This document shows, one piece after another, positions 60,274 through 64,000 of a DNA stretch of 64,000 nt (position 1 is the first letter of the stretch; each line of letters opens with the position of its first letter). Source of the DNA: Aurelia coerulea (taxonomy: Eukaryota; Cnidaria; Scyphozoa; Semaeostomeae; Ulmaridae); assembly GCA_039566865.1 (NCBI GenBank), contig CM076960.1:4402001-4466000 (forward strand), written 5' to 3'. The notes beneath the pieces are model-generated. The model ran no database searches. It was given only the letters and a program-made list of their open reading frames with translations, and was not told where the DNA came from. The translations under genes and the position numbers were made by a program.

Positions 60274-61700
60274 TACCGGGTGTCCGGTGTCCGGTGTCCC
60301 AGTAAAAAGTGTACAGATTGGTTGGGTGCAGCGATGTGAATAGACCATTTCGCAATTTGGAGAAAGGGACTGAGGAGAGCGCGGCCCATTCTGACAGCCT
60401 TGGCAACAAGTAGGAATCTAAATGTTGTCAGCCGGGCTTAAAATGAGCGGCTTCAAAGTTGAGGGAAAATACCTGAAATAAAGTGGCTCAAACTACACTT
60501 AGAAAAGGGCGCGCGGAGGGATGACAAGACATATCATATCATATCATATCAAATTATTTAAACACAAAATCCCTTCAGCTGAATTAAATACAAATCAAAG
60601 TTATGATACAGTAATTACAGTATAATATTTACAAGAAGAAAAGAAAGTTCAAAACTGTTCTAGGGGCCTATTTGCTGCTCTTCCAGGGAGTCGTGTTTCA
60701 AGTTTGCTTCAGCTCTTAAGGTGAGTTTTCAGATTTTTTTTTTACTGTGGCAAGGTTGGCAGCTCCCTGATGGTAATAGGGATGCTGTTCCATGCAGTAA
60801 GAGCTGAATAATGAAAGCCTTTTTTCACATATTCAAGGTTGTATCTTGGAATTTGGATATTCAGACGACTGAATTGGATATTCAGACGACATATAGACGA
60901 CTATATGATCCAGAGAAAACACTTACCATACTAAACAAGCATGCATATAACTCTTGGAAGTTGCAAATAAATCGGAAATAACTCGAATTTGAAGAGAGAT
61001 GCGAGCAAGCCGCAAGCTGCACACTTACCACTGCAGAAGAGGGGATTCCCTAGATTTCCCTGTTGCCAAGGCTGTCAGAATGGGCCGCGCTCTCCTCAGT
61101 CTCTTTCTCCAAATTGCGAAATGGTCTATTTTGCTTATATGGCTAATCAAGGTTAAAATGTTCCTTAATACTTAACTTGATCGCCCCTTGATCGTAGGTA
61201 CCTTGTTTGTTTACATTGGTGCTTCGAGAGCAGAAATATAATATTTGAAATATTAGATATCTGGAAAGCTCAAATTTGCTGTCAGCTCCAAACCAGAACT
61301 TTTCCGTTGTGGCCTAAGCAAATTCTATAAGCACATCGAAATTAAAACATGAAATCAAAGAAACATCAAGAAATTGAACAATGGGTTACTTCTAGCAAAG
61401 AGAATATAACATGGTCTAATATTGTTCAAAATTGATCAAGTCCATCGTTGATCTATTCTATTCGCTGTGCTCCAAGAATCAATTAGGCCAAAACGCCAAA
61501 GCTCTTGTTTGGAAGTGGACGCAGATTTGAGTTTTCAAGATTGATATTTCGGCTCTCAAAGCAGCAACACCAACAAACGAGATATCTATGTTTAAGTTAA
61601 CTATTGAAGAACATTTTGAGAATGACTAGCCATTGATTAAAAGCTAGATTCTCATCGCTGCATCAAACTAAATCTGCATATTTTTTGGGACACCCGGGTA
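60274..61700. mobile_element. GTGTCCC-type MITE split by a nested element
   Basis: Left end TACCGGGTGTCCGGTGTCCG (the GTGTCCG motif is triplicated), right end TTTTTTGGGACACCCGGGTA. Interior CTCAAATTTGC and TTGTTTG..TTGGTGCT segments match 49810. It is split at 60341-61128. A family A-like copy starts directly at its right edge. Confidence 0.8.
60341..61128. mobile_element. Nested TA-flanked MITE with TAGACCATTTCGCAATTTGG termini
   Basis: The left arm TAGACCATTTCGCAATTTGG then AGAAAGGGACTGAGGAGAGC and the right arm GCTCTCCTCAGTCTCTTTCT then CCAAATTGCGAAATGGTCTA give a ~65-bp inverted repeat. The interior contains (CATAT)n and a CTTCCAGGGAGTCG segment, no ORF of note. Confidence 0.9.
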
Positions 61701-61990
61701 AACAAGGGCAGATTTTTTAATACAATACCAACAGTTGCGTTTGATTGACACCTCAATTCAAAGCGATTAGCGAATAATTCAAAACAAACAAAGCTGCAAA
61801 AGTTACTCCGAAACTAGCAGGGCAAACTCTCGCCTTGTGCAAGCAAAAGGTGGTTTTTAAGAGAAGCTACGTGTTTATAACGAAAGAAGAAGGGTAAATC
61901 TACAGTTCTGTCTGGCAGATTTTGTTTATTTGATTCAAGAGCTTTCATTTAAGTCCTAAATACGCGAGAATTACAATGCTTTCTGCTCGA
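61701..61990. mobile_element. Family A-like left part
   Basis: AACAAGGGCAGATTTTTTAA, AATTCAAAGCGATTAGCGAA and AGGGCAAACTCTCGCCTTGT of the diverged subfamily; stops after CTGCTCGACTTCTTCAAAAG. Confidence 0.7.
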
Positions 61991-62067
61991 CTTCTTCAAA
62001 AGAAGGGTGATGTCCTTTGTATCATTCATACATCTGGCGAAATATTCAACAAAATATACAGAAGGAT

Positions 62068-62596
62068 ACAGTAAAAACCCGCACACAAGAACCTTCATTT
62101 ATTAAGAACCTACAGCCTGAAATCATATATTTTGTACCCAATTGATAAGAACTATTTCAGCCTGATATCATAACTAGGTTCTTAATAAAGGGTTTCATTC
62201 ATTCATTGGGAAATAAATGCAATCTGTTTGCCAATCAATCTCTTTCGTGAACTCCAAAACATTACTTTCAGAACTGTGATAGGCAGTGCCTGCAGGGGTA
62301 AACTGGGTAAGCATGGGTTGAAAGGGATAGGGTCAAGAGTGTAAATAACTTTGGCTAAGATTTAGATAAGATTTAAGTAGGCCTAAATTAGCTGTAATTT
62401 AGCTATTCTTTTTATTTTACTTAGCCTACATTAAATAAATTATTGATGATGATGATGATTGATGATGATGATGATGATTCACATATCCCCCTTTGTTAAG
62501 AACCTACACCCTGATTATTGGATGTGCATCATAGCATAAGAACCTAAACAGGCTGCGTTCAAAATCTTAGGCTCTTATTTGCGGATTTTTACTGTA
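62068..62596. mobile_element. MITE with AACCCGCACACAAGAACC termini, carrying a LINE tail
   Basis: Left end TACAGTAAAAACCCGCACAC, right end TTATTTGCGGATTTTTACTG then TA; the arms share TTAAGAACCTAC. About 62285-62480 is an inserted LINE 3' tail (GCCTACATTAAATAAATTAT then (GAT)n). Related to 5607-6044. Confidence 0.75.
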
Positions 62597-62689
62597 GTCG
62601 ATAATAATTTAGATCTACTGGCTATCTTGATTTATTAAGTTTAATGCCTGCATTTGAGGCGTTTTAATATTTTACCTATTTAAGAAATT

Positions 62690-63175
62690 GCTGGAATAAT
62701 TTCTTTCACTTGATTTTGCAAGTTTTTGAAAGGGGCATTCTGTAAAAAATATGCTATAGCCACGAGACGGAATGACCGATTTTAGCTAGAAAATCCAATT
62801 GAACATATTTGCTATGATATTTGGTGGACGAAATGCTAACAATTCTTAAGAAGATTGAGGCAATGAAACAAAACTTTAAATCAGCACACTTAGGCCTTTC
62901 GAACTTATGTTCTCTTCAGAGTGTGACTAACATTTAAGTCAAGCTGAAAAAAATTACAAAAATGACAAAATGTTAGTCACATTCTGAACAGAACGTACGT
63001 TCGAAAGGCCTTAGTGTGCTGATTTAAAGTCTTGTTTCTCTGCCTCAGTCTTCTTACAAGTTCCTATTTGCTATGAAATAGAAATTTTTCAAGATCATTG
63101 TTTTGATATTCAGGGCAAAGTATTTTTACAAACGCAGTGCGCTTTTTTAACTCACACGGTAGAGTTGATATTTTG
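62690..63175. mobile_element. Family G-like element with nested hairpin
   Basis: Contains GAATGACCGATTTTAGCTAG and ends TTTTTTAACTCACACGGTA as in family G. Within it, 62880-63035 is an inverted repeat with arms TCAGCACACTTAGGCCTTTC and GAAAGGCCTTAGTGTGCTGA around GTTAGTCACA. Confidence 0.65.
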
Positions 63176-63296
63176 ACGAGAGAACGTGATAGAATCTATG
63201 ATTACGGTAACAGGTGAGCCAGAAACGTTTATCAACCTTTTGAAAAATCGTAGGACAAAACTATAACACCGATTTAAAGCATGATATTTTCCAGAT

Positions 63297-63800
63297 CATT
63301 AAAGAGGCTGGTGTAAAATTCAATGACCTATTTCTTTCAACTGAAGGACTTGAAAGAAACGGTAGCTATTTCTTTATAATTCTGCCGTTGGAATTTTCTG
63401 AAATCTTCAATATTTTCAGAAATAGAATGCTTTTCTTCATTTTCAAGAATTAAAGAAAATTAAAACACAACTTAAAACCACCGTAATTTCTAAACTGTTT
63501 GTCGAAACATAAATAATTTCGAAAAAGAAAACATTGTTTATGGATGTCTACAGTATGGTATCAAGCAAAAGTCTCTCACTCTTCTGGTTTATGATTTAGA
63601 AATTTGATAGCGTCATATCCTCAAATGAGTTGAAATGTAACATACGCTGTAATCTCGAAAAATGTTCAAAGCTTCTGAAAAGTCCAACGGTAAAATTATT
63701 GATAAGTATCTAAAGTTTCTTTCAAGCCATTCAATGAGAAGAAATAAAGGTCATAGAATTTTACATCTACTTTTTTACACCGAGTGAAAGATTTGGAACT
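63297..63800. mobile_element. Family C MITE, copy 5
   Basis: From AAAGAGGCTGGTGTAAAATT to TTACATCTACTTTTTTACAC then AAGATTTGGAAC, with the usual CTGCCGTTGGAATTTTCTG and AAATTTGATAGCGTCATATC arms. The left 20 bp of the end are replaced by flanking sequence from an older element. 63800-64000 shows nothing recognisable. Confidence 0.8.
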
Positions 63801-64000
63801 TGTGCACCGATTTGAAATATTACAACTGTGTTGCCTGACCAAGGGTTTAACTTAATTTTGAGAACTCAATGTATATGGTGCTTCAGAAAAAACGCTTTAT
63901 TCGAGATTTTTCAGGAAACAACGATATTCGAATCAACCTGAAGCATACCATCTGAAAGCGCAATCTATCGCCTTTCCAATGGTATCCAGGTTGGATATAT

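Overview
The window looks like a eukaryotic, most likely cnidarian (anthozoan), AT-rich nuclear genome segment. The evidence is short phase-1 exons with GT/AG introns encoding extracellular modules, several non-LTR (CR1/L2-like) retrotransposons, a tRNA-derived SINE, many inverted-repeat DNA elements and a short TTAGGG-type tract. The organism call rests on protein architecture and repeat style remembered from cnidarian genomes; no database was consulted.

One host gene fills about 49 kb on the minus strand, and its 3' end lies beyond the left edge. Seventeen coding exons can be read, running from high to low coordinates. They encode, in order: a signal-peptide exon (49583-49636); an ILEI/FAM3-like domain over two exons (43596-43948, 38801-38939); an FN3-like exon (36969-37259); a fibrinogen-C-like cnidarian module over two exons (25740-26028, 23748-23954); a thrombospondin type-1 repeat (22373-22549); eight FN3 domains (nine exons, 20288 down to 3593); and a membrane-proximal domain ending in a transmembrane segment (556-1028). 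Splice phases agree at every junction except one, which predicts an unseen exon between 26.03 and 36.97 kb. About 1,500 codons are visible. The product would be a large secreted-face receptor or adhesion protein. The last exon resembles, from memory, the region preceding a K+-channel-type pore in some cnidarian predicted proteins, so the missing 3' exons may encode a channel.

Introns and the upstream flank (49.64-64 kb) are almost entirely repeats. These include two large LINE copies (26.06-29.22 kb and 44.94-49.17 kb, both with broken ORFs), many LINE tails, four SINE copies, and several MITE families. Three MITE observations stand out: a ~600-bp fold-back family with four perfect 9-bp target duplications, a piggyBac-type element inserted cleanly at TTAA inside a LINE ORF, and TA-flanked elements nested inside others.

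Two tandem duplications involve host exons. Nine ~179-bp copies of the 3' end and splice donor of the fibrinogen-like exon lie at 24.30-25.88 kb. A 171-bp duplication carries the acceptor and 5' end of the second ILEI exon. No host gene is recognised upstream of 49.64 kb.
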